NCBI GenBank assembly: GCA_963802575.1
Contig: CAWDJF010000007.1
Coordinates: 725,892 to 789,891 of the forward strand
Source: DATFTE01 sp963802575
Lineage (GTDB): Bacteria; Acidobacteriota; Terriglobia; Terriglobales; Acidobacteriaceae
Length of the DNA stretch: 64,000 nt
Reading direction: 5' to 3'
Below, piece after piece: positions 1 through 8,634 of the stretch (positions within the stretch are counted from its first letter, which is position 1; each line of letters starts with the position of its first letter). Below the pieces are notes generated by a model, which was not told where the DNA came from, ran no database searches, and saw only the letters and a list, made by a program, of their open reading frames with translations. Both the position numbers and the translations under genes were made by a program.

Positions 1-19
1 TGGGGGAAGGATTACGGGG

Positions 20-2638
20 ATGACTGTGGGAAGGGTGGGATTCGAGCGGCCACAAAATTCGAAACTGCGTGCCCTTCAGAGTTCCCTGCTGGTGCTGTGG
101 TTGGGGTGGGCGTGTTCGCTTTCGGCGCAACTCGCGGATATTGGCGCGCTCACCGGCGTGGTCACCGATTCCAGCGGGGCGGTGGTGGTGGGCGCAAACA
201 TCACTGCCAAGAGAGTCAGCGGGAATGTCTTGCGGAGTGTCACCGGCGGCGCCTCGGGCCGGTTCTCCATCGAAAATTTGCCTCCGGGTCGCTACGTGCT
301 GCGTATCGATGCTCCCGGATTCGCCGCGACCCAGGCCATCGCAGAAGTTGGAACCTCGAATACTGCGCCCGTAACCATCGTCCTTTCCGTGCAGAGAACA
401 GAGGAAACCGTCACTGTCGAGGGCTCGGCGGTGGATGTCGAAACTGCTGGGCGCGCGCACACCGACATCGCACCGGCGCTTACGGACTCGCTGCCCGATA
501 CTGCCGTGAACGGCGGCTTTAGCCAGGCGCTGACGCTGGGCACGCCGGGCGTGGCGGCGGAATCCAATGGCGGATTCCATCCCTTGGGGGAGCACGCCGA
601 AGTTTCCTTCAGCATCGACGGGCAGCCGATCTCGGATCAGCAGAGCCGCACTTTTTCGAACCAGGTTTCGCTGAACACCGTCGAGTCGATTGATGTGATT
701 CACGGCGCGCCTCCAGCCGAGTACGGCGACAAAACCAGCATGATTGTGCGGGCGGTGACGCACTCCGGCCTGGGTGCCGGCTCGCCCACCGGCACGATCT
801 CTCTCGGCTACGGCACCTTCGGTACCGGCACGACTGACTTATCCCTGCGCGTGGGGAATGCGAAGATGGGTGATTTCTTTGCGGCGGATGGCGTGAACAG
901 CCAGCGCTTCCTGGACCCTCCGGAGTTCGTTCCTCTGCACGCCACCGGCAATTCCGAAAACGTCTTCAATCGCTTCGATCTGCAGCCGACACCGGCCGAT
1001 TCGCTGCACTTGAACCTGACAATTTCGCGCTCCTGGTTTCAGACTCCGAATACCTACGATCAACAGGCGAGCAGACAGGACCAGCGCCAGTTCATGCGCA
1101 GCGGCAATCTTGCGCTCGCGTATTCTCACGTCTTCAATCCCTCGTGGCTGCTGGATGTGAACCTGTGGGGGCGCGGCGACCATGTCAATTACTATCCGTC
1201 GAGCAACCTGTTCGCCGACCAACCGGCCACGCTGTCGCAAGATCGCTCGCTGAGGAACTTCGGCGCCCGCGCGGACCTCTCCTTCACCAAGGGACACCAC
1301 AACGCGAAAGCCGGAATTACCTCCAAGTGGACTCCCTTGAGCGAAGGCTTCGCGACGGGATTGACCGATCCCGCCTTCAATTCGCCCTGCGTCGACGCGC
1401 AAGGCGTGCCGGTTCCCGATCCTGCGCTGACCAATTCTTCGCAGTGCGCCGCGAATGGAGATGCGCCAAACCCCGGCTTTCAGTCCAGCCTTTTGCCTTA
1501 TGACTTGAGCCGCAAGGGAAAACTTTTTCAATTCAACGGCAGCGCCACCATCAAGGAGCAAAGCGCCTACGTGGAAGACTCCATTGTGTGGGGGAGGCTG
1601 GGCATCAATCCTGGATTGCGGGTTGATCACTACGATGGCATCTCGCACAGCACGGCACTACAGCCACGGGGTGGGCTGACCTATCAGTTGCCGCGCATCG
1701 ATACCGTCCTGCGAGCTTCGTATGCGCGCATCATGGTGACGCCTTATAACGAGAACCTGGTGCTTTCGAGCGCGACCGGGCCAGGCGGACTCGCAGGCGG
1801 CGCGCTGGGCAGCGCCACTGTGGTAGCGCTGTATCCCGGACGCCGCAACCAGTTCAACGTCGGGCTGTCGCAAGCGATTGGAAGGAAGATCACGATTGAC
1901 GGCGAGTACTTCTGGAAGTTCACCGACGGAGCCTTTGACTTCAACGTGATTCTCGATACACCACTGAATTTTCCCGTCCAGTTCCGCAAGGCGAAGATCG
2001 ACGGTGCGATGGGGCGCATCAATCTGGCAAGCACCCACGGCTTCTCCGCATTCAGTGTGATGGGGCACACACGCTCGCGGCTGTTCAGCCCGGAAGTAGG
2101 TGGCATCAATTTCGGGACGGCCTACGCGCCGGTGGCGCGTCCCGACCACGATCAGGCCTTTCAGCAAACCACCTTCATCCGCTACCAACCGACGCCGCGC
2201 GCGCCATGGTTGGGCTTCACCTGGAGATACGACTCTGGCCTGGTCGTCGTCAGCATTCCCGACTACGCCACCGCACTCACGCTGTCGGGAGACGAGCAGG
2301 CGCAGATGGGCCTTTACTGCGGTTCAAACTTTGCCACCGTAAGCGCGCCGCTGCGCTCCTGCGCGTCAACGGTGTTTGGCGCGACCCGCGTGAACATTGT
2401 GCCGAACGGGACCTACGATCCCGACCGCAATCCTTCGCGCATCGCTCCGCGCAACCTGTTTGATCTAGCCGCCGGGTTCAACGATATCTGGCACCGGGAG
2501 CGCTATCATCTCGACGGCAAAATCACGGTCACCAACCTCACCGACAAAATCGCGCTCTATAATTTTCTCTCGAGTTTTTCCGGCACCCACTTCGTCACGC
2601 CGCGAGCTGTACAGGCGGAGCTCAGCCTGCGGTTCTAG
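20..2638 (+). CDS. Oar-like TonB-dependent receptor with carboxypeptidase-regulatory N-terminal domain
   Basis: This is an 872-aa outer-membrane beta-barrel protein. A signal peptide ends near the AQLADIG stretch at about residue 38. A carboxypeptidase-like regulatory fold follows (TGVVTDSSGAVV ... PPGRYVLRIDAPGF, about residues 45-110), then a plug-like region (SIDGQPISDQQSRTFSN, about 195-215) and a long barrel ending in LSLRF, with the terminal Phe typical of outer-membrane proteins. The family imports large ligands energised by TonB-ExbBD; the substrate cannot be read from sequence. At 872 aa it is short for the Oar group, which is often above 1000. The ATG at 20 is close to the window edge, so upstream context is unknown. 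No partner transport genes are adjacent. Confidence 0.85.
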   Translation: MTVGRVGFERPQNSKLRALQSSLLVLWLGWACSLSAQLADIGALTGVVTDSSGAVVVGANITAKRVSGNVLRSVTGGASGRFSIENLPPGRYVLRIDAPGFAATQAIAEVGTSNTAPVTIVLSVQRTEETVTVEGSAVDVETAGRAHTDIAPALTDSLPDTAVNGGFSQALTLGTPGVAAESNGGFHPLGEHAEVSFSIDGQPISDQQSRTFSNQVSLNTVESIDVIHGAPPAEYGDKTSMIVRAVTHSGLGAGSPTGTISLGYGTFGTGTTDLSLRVGNAKMGDFFAADGVNSQRFLDPPEFVPLHATGNSENVFNRFDLQPTPADSLHLNLTISRSWFQTPNTYDQQASRQDQRQFMRSGNLALAYSHVFNPSWLLDVNLWGRGDHVNYYPSSNLFADQPATLSQDRSLRNFGARADLSFTKGHHNAKAGITSKWTPLSEGFATGLTDPAFNSPCVDAQGVPVPDPALTNSSQCAANGDAPNPGFQSSLLPYDLSRKGKLFQFNGSATIKEQSAYVEDSIVWGRLGINPGLRVDHYDGISHSTALQPRGGLTYQLPRIDTVLRASYARIMVTPYNENLVLSSATGPGGLAGGALGSATVVALYPGRRNQFNVGLSQAIGRKITIDGEYFWKFTDGAFDFNVILDTPLNFPVQFRKAKIDGAMGRINLASTHGFSAFSVMGHTRSRLFSPEVGGINFGTAYAPVARPDHDQAFQQTTFIRYQPTPRAPWLGFTWRYDSGLVVVSIPDYATALTLSGDEQAQMGLYCGSNFATVSAPLRSCASTVFGATRVNIVPNGTYDPDRNPSRIAPRNLFDLAAGFNDIWHRERYHLDGKITVTNLTDKIALYNFLSSFSGTHFVTPRAVQAELSLRF

Positions 2639-2644
2639 GGCTGG

Positions 2645-2689
2645 CCCACACATTCGCGCGCTCTGCGAATGTGGGGGATCCAATTTTTT
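2645..2689 (+). terminator. Probable intrinsic terminator after the TonB receptor
   Basis: A GC-rich hairpin, with arms around 2645-2657 and 2665-2676 sharing the CACATTCGC core, lies just after the stop codon. It is followed by a short T-run at 2684-2689. It also lies between convergent genes and so may serve both. Confidence 0.55.
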
Positions 2690-2701
2690 CACCGGCAGGT
2701 C

Positions 2702-3544
2702 CTAATTCGCTCCCGGCACCGCCAGAAAGCCGTGGACCTTGCCCTTCATGATGTACTGTCCCACCAGCATGCCGGAATTATTCATGCCGAAGATGAAGGT
2801 CGATCTCGCCCCCGGCATATCGACCGTCGTATAAGTTCCGTTCGAAAGCAGGAAGCCATGATCGCTGCCGGCCGAATCCGTGAAGTAGCCGGCGATGGTG
2901 TTTTGGGAATTGATCCCGAAAGCATAGGTGTTAGTGGCTCCGGGGACGTCTATGGCCGTGTAGGCACCGGCGTCCCACTGAAATCCGTGCGCCACATCGG
3001 CACTGTCGTGCCAAATTCCGACTACTACGTTGGCATCGTTGAGGCCGCCAGCACCCGCGGAAACGCCACCAGGATAATCAAGGGTGGTCAATTGTCCACT
3101 CTGATAGAAATACCCATGCCCGTCGCAACAGACGTCCAGATAGAGGCCTACCACCGCGCCCTGAGTATTCACGCCAGCCGCGTAATTGGCTGCGGCACCG
3201 AAGTTGAGAAATTGGAATTTGTTATTAAGAAACGTGTAGCCATTCTGGATCGCTGTGGCATCTGTGCCCACGATTTCTCCCGCGTCATTGATCCCGTAGG
3301 CCGCATTCGTTTGTGAGTTGGGAAAGTCCAACTTCCGAAACTTTGCCTGGGCGGCGTTGTAATAGAAGCCGCGTGTGTTCGGACCTCCGGCGGAGTAATA
3401 ACCCACCATGTCTCCGTTGTTATTGATGCCGCTGACTGTCGTTCTCTCAGCACCGGGTATGTCGATGGTTGTGAAGGTGAAAGTTTGGGCGGCCGCCGAC
3501 AAACTAGCGGCGACTAGAACTGCGGTGTAGAAAACCATACGCAT
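2702..3544 (-). CDS. Secreted HAF-repeat protein
   Basis: This is a 280-aa exported protein. I chose the ATG at 3544 because it begins a clear signal peptide (MRMVFYTAVLVAASLSAAAQ) and has GAGG about 10 bases upstream; an earlier in-frame ATG at 3658 would add 38 proline-rich residues before the signal. The body is a series of about 40-residue repeats built on GINNNGDMVGYY / GINDAGEIVGT / GLNDANVVVGIW, each followed by a G-F/Y-x-x-x-G-x-aromatic element (RGFYYN, HGYFYQSG, HGFQWDAG, HGFLLSNG). This is the HAF extracellular repeat pattern, probably a beta-propeller-like fold. Function is unknown. It is convergent with the receptor at 20-2638. Confidence 0.75.
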   Translation of the reverse strand: MRMVFYTAVLVAASLSAAAQTFTFTTIDIPGAERTTVSGINNNGDMVGYYSAGGPNTRGFYYNAAQAKFRKLDFPNSQTNAAYGINDAGEIVGTDATAIQNGYTFLNNKFQFLNFGAAANYAAGVNTQGAVVGLYLDVCCDGHGYFYQSGQLTTLDYPGGVSAGAGGLNDANVVVGIWHDSADVAHGFQWDAGAYTAIDVPGATNTYAFGINSQNTIAGYFTDSAGSDHGFLLSNGTYTTVDMPGARSTFIFGMNNSGMLVGQYIMKGKVHGFLAVPGAN

Positions 3545-3709
3545 GGAGGGGCCTCGTGGGTTCTGTCTGGCCTTGGGAGGAGGGGGTCCGGCCGGCGACC
3601 GGACAGTATCCAACGGTTCTTCCATCGGCGTCAAGCAATTCGCGCATGTTCCAGACATTTAAGTTCTGTGTCCGAGAGCCTAAAGCCCAGAGCCTAAAAA
3701 CCAAAAAAG

Positions 3710-3750
3710 CCCCGCCCTGTCGCAAAAACCGCGACAAGGACGGGGCACCC
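3710..3750. repeat. 41-bp palindromic dispersed repeat, copy 1
   Basis: An imperfect inverted repeat has arms GCCCTGTCGC and GCGACAAGGACGGGGC around an A-rich loop. A second copy at 8384-8424 is identical except for the few loop bases. It sits between two minus-strand secreted-protein genes. Confidence 0.75.
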
Positions 3751-3772
3751 TCTGGTTCTTCTTACTAACTTC

Positions 3773-6700
3773 TTACTGCACCGCAAACACCAAATCGTCA
3801 TGATCGTTATACGACCCTGACGGACAGGCTGCCGCGCTGCCCTGATAACGGAAGTTAGCCCGTACTGCTTGCAGGCTTCCCGTTGGCAAGGTGTAAGTGG
3901 TCGACAGCGCTTGCGCGCCTCCGGCTGGGGGAACGATCGTCTTGATGAACACCCAGGTCGGACTGTTCGCATTCGCCGCATAGTACAGATCCAGCGCATC
4001 GGACGAGCCTGTGTTCCAGGCCCAGACCGTGGCTGTGACCGTGACCGTTTGTCCGTGCGTTAGATTGCCTGCGCTGCTCGATACCAGGATGCGGTCGTTC
4101 GACTCATCCGAGTGGAACGTTCCGGAAGTTCCATCCGCGCACGAGCTCGAGATGGTGTTCGGTTGGTTGGGCTCCGCTCCGCCCGACATCGTATCGCGTC
4201 CGAGCAGTAGCGTTGGTCCCGAGTCGCACGACGATCCCACCACCGCGCACTGCGGTGCTTTCAGCGTCGAGCTGTAAACCGCAGTCTGCGGTCCGCCGCT
4301 CGGTCCCGTAACCGTCAGCGTGATCGGAGTGCTTGCCACCACCGTGCCCGATGTTCCGGTGACGGTGACCGTGGATGTGCCGATGGTTGCCGTCGACGAC
4401 GCGGTCAACGTGAGTACTGACGTGGCCGTCCCGTTCGCCGGAGGAGTGACCGGGTTGGTCGAGAACGCTGCCGTCACGCCCGTGGGCAGGCCGGTAGCGG
4501 TGAGGGTGGTCGCCGAACTGAATCCGTTCAGGCTGGTGACCGTGATGGTGCTGGTGCCGTTCGATCCTTGCGCCACGCTCAGTGAACTGGGGGCAGCGCT
4601 GACCGTGATGCCGGGCGTGCCCGCGCCGACCGCGAAGATCAAGTCATCGTGATCGTCGTAGGCGCCGGTGCTGCACGACGACGCGCTTCCCGTGTAGCGG
4701 AAGTTCGCGCGCACAGCTTCGAGCGTGCCGCTAGGCAAGGTGAAGTTAGCCGAGAGCGTCTGCGCTCCGGCGGCGGTGGGAGTGAGCGTAGCGATCAACG
4801 TCCATACCGGACTGCTCGCATTCGCAGTGTAATAAAGGTCCAGGTGGTCGGAGGTGAATCCGCTGTACGCCCAGACGGTGGCACTGACCTTCACGGTTTT
4901 GCCCGGCGCCATCGTGCTACCGTCGGTGGTCGCAACCACCAGGCGGTCGTTCGATTCGTCGGAGTGGAAAGTTCCCGAGGTTCCATCGGCGCAAGCACTG
5001 TTGATGTTGTTCGGTTGGTTGGGCTCGGCGCCGCCCGACAGCGTGTCGCGGCCGAGAATGAGCGACGGACCGGAGTCGCATCCCGAAGCCACGTTCACGC
5101 ACTTCGGCGCTTTGAGCGTCGAATCGTAGACGGCGGTTTGCGTCCCGACCGACGATTGCACTGTCAGTGAAATCGTTGTGCTGTGCACCAGCGAGCCGGA
5201 GGTTCCGGTCACGGTGATGTTGGTGGTGCCGACAGTTGCCGTCGCGGACGCTGTCAGCGTGAGCGTCGAGTTGACGCTGCCGTTGGCCGGCGGAGTGACG
5301 GGATTGGTCGAGAATCCTGCGGTCACGCCCGTGGGCAATCCGGTTGCGCTCAAGGTCGTGGCCGAGTTGAAACTGTTCTGACTGGTGATGGTGACGGTGC
5401 TGGTGCCGTTGCCGCCTTGAGTGACCGTTACCGACGAAGGAGAAGCGCCAATGGTGAAGTTCGCCGCCGCGGTCACGTTCACCGTCAGGGTGATCGTCGC
5501 CGTATGAGTCAGCGATCCGGAGACACCAGTGATGGTCACCGTCGACGTTCCCGTGGTTGCTGTAGACGACGCCGTCAACGTCAGCAACGACGTTGCATTG
5601 CCGTTCGCCGGCGGAGTGACCGGATTCGTGCCAAACGTCGCCGTGACGCCCGTTGGCAATCCCGATGCGCTTAGCGTGGTTGCTGAATTGAATCCGTTCA
5701 AGCTGGTGACCGTGATCGTGCTGGTCCCGTTCGAGCCTTGATTGATGGTGAGTGAAGAGGGCGAAGCCGCAACCGTGAAGTCCGCCGTGCCTCCGCAACC
5801 GGGGAACTTGAAGTTCGCGATGCGCGTGTTCCAGTTAAAAGTTCCGTTGGTCTTGATGTACTCCTGTGTGTACCAGAATGTACAGTCATCCGCGGGATCA
5901 ACCTGCATCGCACTGTAATCGCCCCAGCGGCTCAGGCCGGTAGTCTGCGATCCGGAGCCAGTGACAACGCTGGTCTCGGCTTCGAGTGTCCCCGAAGGAT
6001 CGGTGGGCACACGTCCGGCAAACGCGATCGAAGGATTCAGCGAACTGCTCGACTTGCTGTATCCAACGGCGATGTCGCTGATCTGATCCATCGCAATGCT
6101 GCCCATCCAGCGATAGGTCGAGTCAGGCGCGAATGTGCCCTGCTGCGCCACGGTAGGAGTTCCGCCAGGATTTTGAATCTCATACCAGCGAACGCCGCCG
6201 CTCGATCCGGCAACGACAGAGTGATTGACGACGAGCGATTCGTGCGTACCGAAATTGCGATAAGCCAACCGGTACATCAACCGATCGGCAAGAGAATCGA
6301 GCTGTTGCGTAGTGCCCGGCTGCGGCACGCAAGTTCCACCGCCGCACAGCGCACTGAAAGCCGCAACGCTGATAACAGTCGGCCCCGTGAACGTCGAGTT
6401 CGTAGGAGTCGTGAAGTCCACATGAAACTTGTAGAGATTCAGATTATTGGTTCCGTAATACACCATGTAATTCGGAGAACCCGCCGGAGGTGCCGTCAGT
6501 CCATCCAGATCGGAAGGAAGCAATCCACCCACAGCCGAACTCTGCTGGAAGCAAACCTGGGTAGCCGCCTGCCCGGCCATCATCTTGGTCCGGTCATAAG
6601 CACAAGCATCCGCCCCCACAAACGTATTCCCATTAAACATGTTGAAAGTTTCGTAATACGCGTCCGTCCAAACCGACATCTTTGGATAATCATCAAAATT

Positions 6701-7357
6701 TGTGTATTGGAAGGAATAGCGGTTGTACGTGCCGGTTGCATCGGATGTCGTGGAGACTGCGATGCATTGTAAGTACGGAGTTGTTGAGACTGAGAATTGG
6801 CTGAAGATCCAGCGTTGGGCTAGTTTGTCGTAGAGGACCACTGGGTCGCCGTCGTTGTTGGTCTGGCAGCCTCCGCCGAAACCGGACCACATGGTGTTGC
6901 CGGCGGTCGGTCCGGCGATGAGTGCGCCGGTCGTCTTATTAAAGACTGCGAAGGAAGTGTTGACCCACTGTACGTATTGCGTGGCGCCGACGGTGCCGTT
7001 GGTGTCAGGTGGAGCGCTGGTCACGCTGAACCCGTATTGGCCCGCACCCAAGCCTTCGAAACTCTGGCTGACGACGGGCGTGCTCGGAATCACGCTGGTT
7101 TGAAGTACTGGATCTTCCGCGTTCGGTGAAAGGCCGGGAGGCAGCGGAATGCGTCCGATGGGTTCGGCTTCGTGAACTTGCAGAGAGGGTGCGGGAGCGG
7201 TTTTGATCAGCTCGCTCAAAGGAGCGGAGACGTCATGATGCACGTCGCGACGAACTGTCATTCCAACGGTTGTCGATTGGGCGAGAGCGGAGAGTGAGAA
7301 ACAGAGTAGCAGGGCTGCTCCCAGCGCGATGCGCGGGGTGGTGTCCACGGTAGACAT
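3773..7357 (-). CDS. Large secreted protein with BACON/Ig-like repeats and duplicated C-terminal modules
   Basis: This is a 1194-aa exported protein. The ATG at 7357 gives the signal peptide MSTVDTTPRIALGAALLLC and has GGAGG nine bases upstream, so I prefer it over the in-frame start at 7450. About 500 residues at the N-terminus resemble a secreted propeller/enzyme-like region of unknown role. Three about 95-residue Ig/BACON-like units follow (each starting like DFTVAASPSSLTINQGSNGT and containing ATTLSASGLPTGVTA). Two about 155-residue modules are marked by QTAVYDSTLKAP, a CDSGP box, LGRDT, SGTFHSDESNDR and a closing DDHDDLIFAV. Order after the first 500 residues is Ig, Ig, module, Ig, module. 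No catalytic motif is evident. It is probably a cell-surface or secreted adhesin-like protein. Confidence 0.7.
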   Translation of the reverse strand: MSTVDTTPRIALGAALLLCFSLSALAQSTTVGMTVRRDVHHDVSAPLSELIKTAPAPSLQVHEAEPIGRIPLPPGLSPNAEDPVLQTSVIPSTPVVSQSFEGLGAGQYGFSVTSAPPDTNGTVGATQYVQWVNTSFAVFNKTTGALIAGPTAGNTMWSGFGGGCQTNNDGDPVVLYDKLAQRWIFSQFSVSTTPYLQCIAVSTTSDATGTYNRYSFQYTNFDDYPKMSVWTDAYYETFNMFNGNTFVGADACAYDRTKMMAGQAATQVCFQQSSAVGGLLPSDLDGLTAPPAGSPNYMVYYGTNNLNLYKFHVDFTTPTNSTFTGPTVISVAAFSALCGGGTCVPQPGTTQQLDSLADRLMYRLAYRNFGTHESLVVNHSVVAGSSGGVRWYEIQNPGGTPTVAQQGTFAPDSTYRWMGSIAMDQISDIAVGYSKSSSSLNPSIAFAGRVPTDPSGTLEAETSVVTGSGSQTTGLSRWGDYSAMQVDPADDCTFWYTQEYIKTNGTFNWNTRIANFKFPGCGGTADFTVAASPSSLTINQGSNGTSTITVTSLNGFNSATTLSASGLPTGVTATFGTNPVTPPANGNATSLLTLTASSTATTGTSTVTITGVSGSLTHTATITLTVNVTAAANFTIGASPSSVTVTQGGNGTSTVTITSQNSFNSATTLSATGLPTGVTAGFSTNPVTPPANGSVNSTLTLTASATATVGTTNITVTGTSGSLVHSTTISLTVQSSVGTQTAVYDSTLKAPKCVNVASGCDSGPSLILGRDTLSGGAEPNQPNNINSACADGTSGTFHSDESNDRLVVATTDGSTMAPGKTVKVSATVWAYSGFTSDHLDLYYTANASSPVWTLIATLTPTAAGAQTLSANFTLPSGTLEAVRANFRYTGSASSCSTGAYDDHDDLIFAVGAGTPGITVSAAPSSLSVAQGSNGTSTITVTSLNGFSSATTLTATGLPTGVTAAFSTNPVTPPANGTATSVLTLTASSTATIGTSTVTVTGTSGTVVASTPITLTVTGPSGGPQTAVYSSTLKAPQCAVVGSSCDSGPTLLLGRDTMSGGAEPNQPNTISSSCADGTSGTFHSDESNDRILVSSSAGNLTHGQTVTVTATVWAWNTGSSDALDLYYAANANSPTWVFIKTIVPPAGGAQALSTTYTLPTGSLQAVRANFRYQGSAAACPSGSYNDHDDLVFAVQ

Positions 7358-7755
7358 GTTGGCCTCCACAGAGATTTGGCAGAACTGGGGCCCGATAGAA
7401 CCGACGTCGTGGCAAGGTCTCCGCTGCTGTGCGGGGTGACCGTCAGTCAAATGTCAAGGATTGTAAACGTGGGTAAGGTGTTTTGTGGAGAGAAACCTTC
7501 GAAGTGTTTCGAAATCCGGAAACCACTGTGAGGATGGACGATGGGGAGTTTTGGGGATGTTTGGGCGTCACATGGTGGCCTGTGGAAAGGCGATGGCGTC
7601 ATCGGCAACGGAACTGCGCGTCAGGTGCTTCGCCCTATCGGGCTCAGCATGACGTCAATTAACTATGTGAGGGGCGCATCGTTCGAGGGGGATTGGTTTG
7701 GATGGCTCTCAGACGCCGGTCGACTTCATCGTGGCCGGCGGGACGCCGGCGCTAC
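7358..7755. other. 398-bp gap upstream of the large secreted protein
   Basis: I see no convincing gene here. The part next to 7357 should hold the promoter of the minus-strand secreted protein. At 7627-7657 it carries one TTCGCCC-n-GGGCTCAGCATGACG word of the dispersed family also seen at 11061, 26923 and 42680. I looked for tmRNA (a common smpB neighbour) and saw no recognisable acceptor/tag structure. Confidence 0.5.
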
Positions 7756-8286
7756 TTAACTTCCTTTTCTGCTGCGGTTGATGGCATCGCGGGCTTCTTT
7801 GTCGGCGGTGCGGCGGCGCTCGGTTTCGCGTTTGTCCCAGAGCTGCTTACCTTTGGCGAGGGCGAGTTCTACTTTGACGCGTCCGTTCTTGAAATACATG
7901 CGGGTGGGGATCAAGGTGAGTCCGCGTTGCTGGGTTTTGCCGATCAGCTTGCGAATCTCTTCTTTATGCATCAGCAACTTACGAGTTCTCAGGGGAGCAT
8001 GATTAAAGATGTTGCCATGCTCGTAGGGGCCGATGTGGCAGTTGAGCAGCCAGAGCTCTCCATCTTTGACTAAGCCATAAGAGTCTTTGAGATTGGCCAG
8101 GCCGGAGCGGACGGATTTGACCTCGGTTCCGGTGAGGGCGACCCCGGTCTCAAATTTTTCCAGCAAGAAATAGTTATGTGAAGCGATCCTATTAACGGCA
8201 GCATCTCGCACGCCCGCGGCGGTAGGGTCGCGGCGCGGATTCTTCTCCGGGTTCGGTTTGGTTTGGTGGGTGGGTGGGCGTGCCAT
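7756..8286 (-). CDS. smpB: SsrA-binding protein SmpB
   Basis: SmpB binds tmRNA and delivers it to stalled ribosomes for trans-translation. The 176-aa product has the family core: NYFLLEKFETGVALTGTEVKSV in pieces (NYFLLE; GTEVKSVR), the DSYGLVKDGELWLLNCHI strand region, HAPLRTRKLLMH, and the basic C-terminal tail (GKQLWDKRETERRR). An N-terminal extension of about 30 residues (MARPPTHQTKPNPEKN) makes it longer than the usual 150-160 aa. The start ATG is at 8286. The tmRNA gene is not in this window. Confidence 0.95.
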   Translation of the reverse strand: MARPPTHQTKPNPEKNPRRDPTAAGVRDAAVNRIASHNYFLLEKFETGVALTGTEVKSVRSGLANLKDSYGLVKDGELWLLNCHIGPYEHGNIFNHAPLRTRKLLMHKEEIRKLIGKTQQRGLTLIPTRMYFKNGRVKVELALAKGKQLWDKRETERRRTADKEARDAINRSRKGS

Positions 8287-8383
8287 CGAATCTTTATCTT
8301 ACAAGATTTAGAGAGACGGTCGCGGGTTGCCGGGCGGCGGTCATCATTAGAAGCTCAGGGCGCCAACCAGGCCCACACAAAAT

Positions 8384-8424
8384 CCCCGCCCTGTCGCAAA
8401 AGGCGCGACAAGGACGGGGCACCC
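8384..8424. repeat. 41-bp palindromic dispersed repeat, copy 2
   Basis: This is the same 41-bp palindrome as 3710-3750 in the same orientation, differing only in the loop. It lies in the 348-bp gap (8287-8634) between divergent smpB and the secretin gene. Apart from presumed promoters I see nothing else in that gap. Confidence 0.75.
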
Positions 8425-8634
8425 GTTTTCTGGAGAAGATAGACTTGGGGAGAATAGAGACTTGCTACTCTGGCGAAGTAGGACCCTTTAGGGTTAACTG
8501 CTACCACAGCAGTCACTTCGGCTGCTTAAAAGGCGATGCTATACTGACCGCGCTTACATCAACTCCGGCGGAAAATGAAAGCCCCCAGAGGGGCCGAGTC
8601 CGACCCCCGGCGGAGGACTGTCTGCGAGGGACCC

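Noticed and set aside
839..1648. Long antisense ORF within the first TonB receptor
   Set aside because: Low-complexity Arg/Gly composition with no family motif; it is a high-GC shadow of the real gene.
7358..7755. tmRNA gene next to smpB
   Set aside because: No acceptor-stem pairing, TPsiC-like arm or tag frame recognisable.
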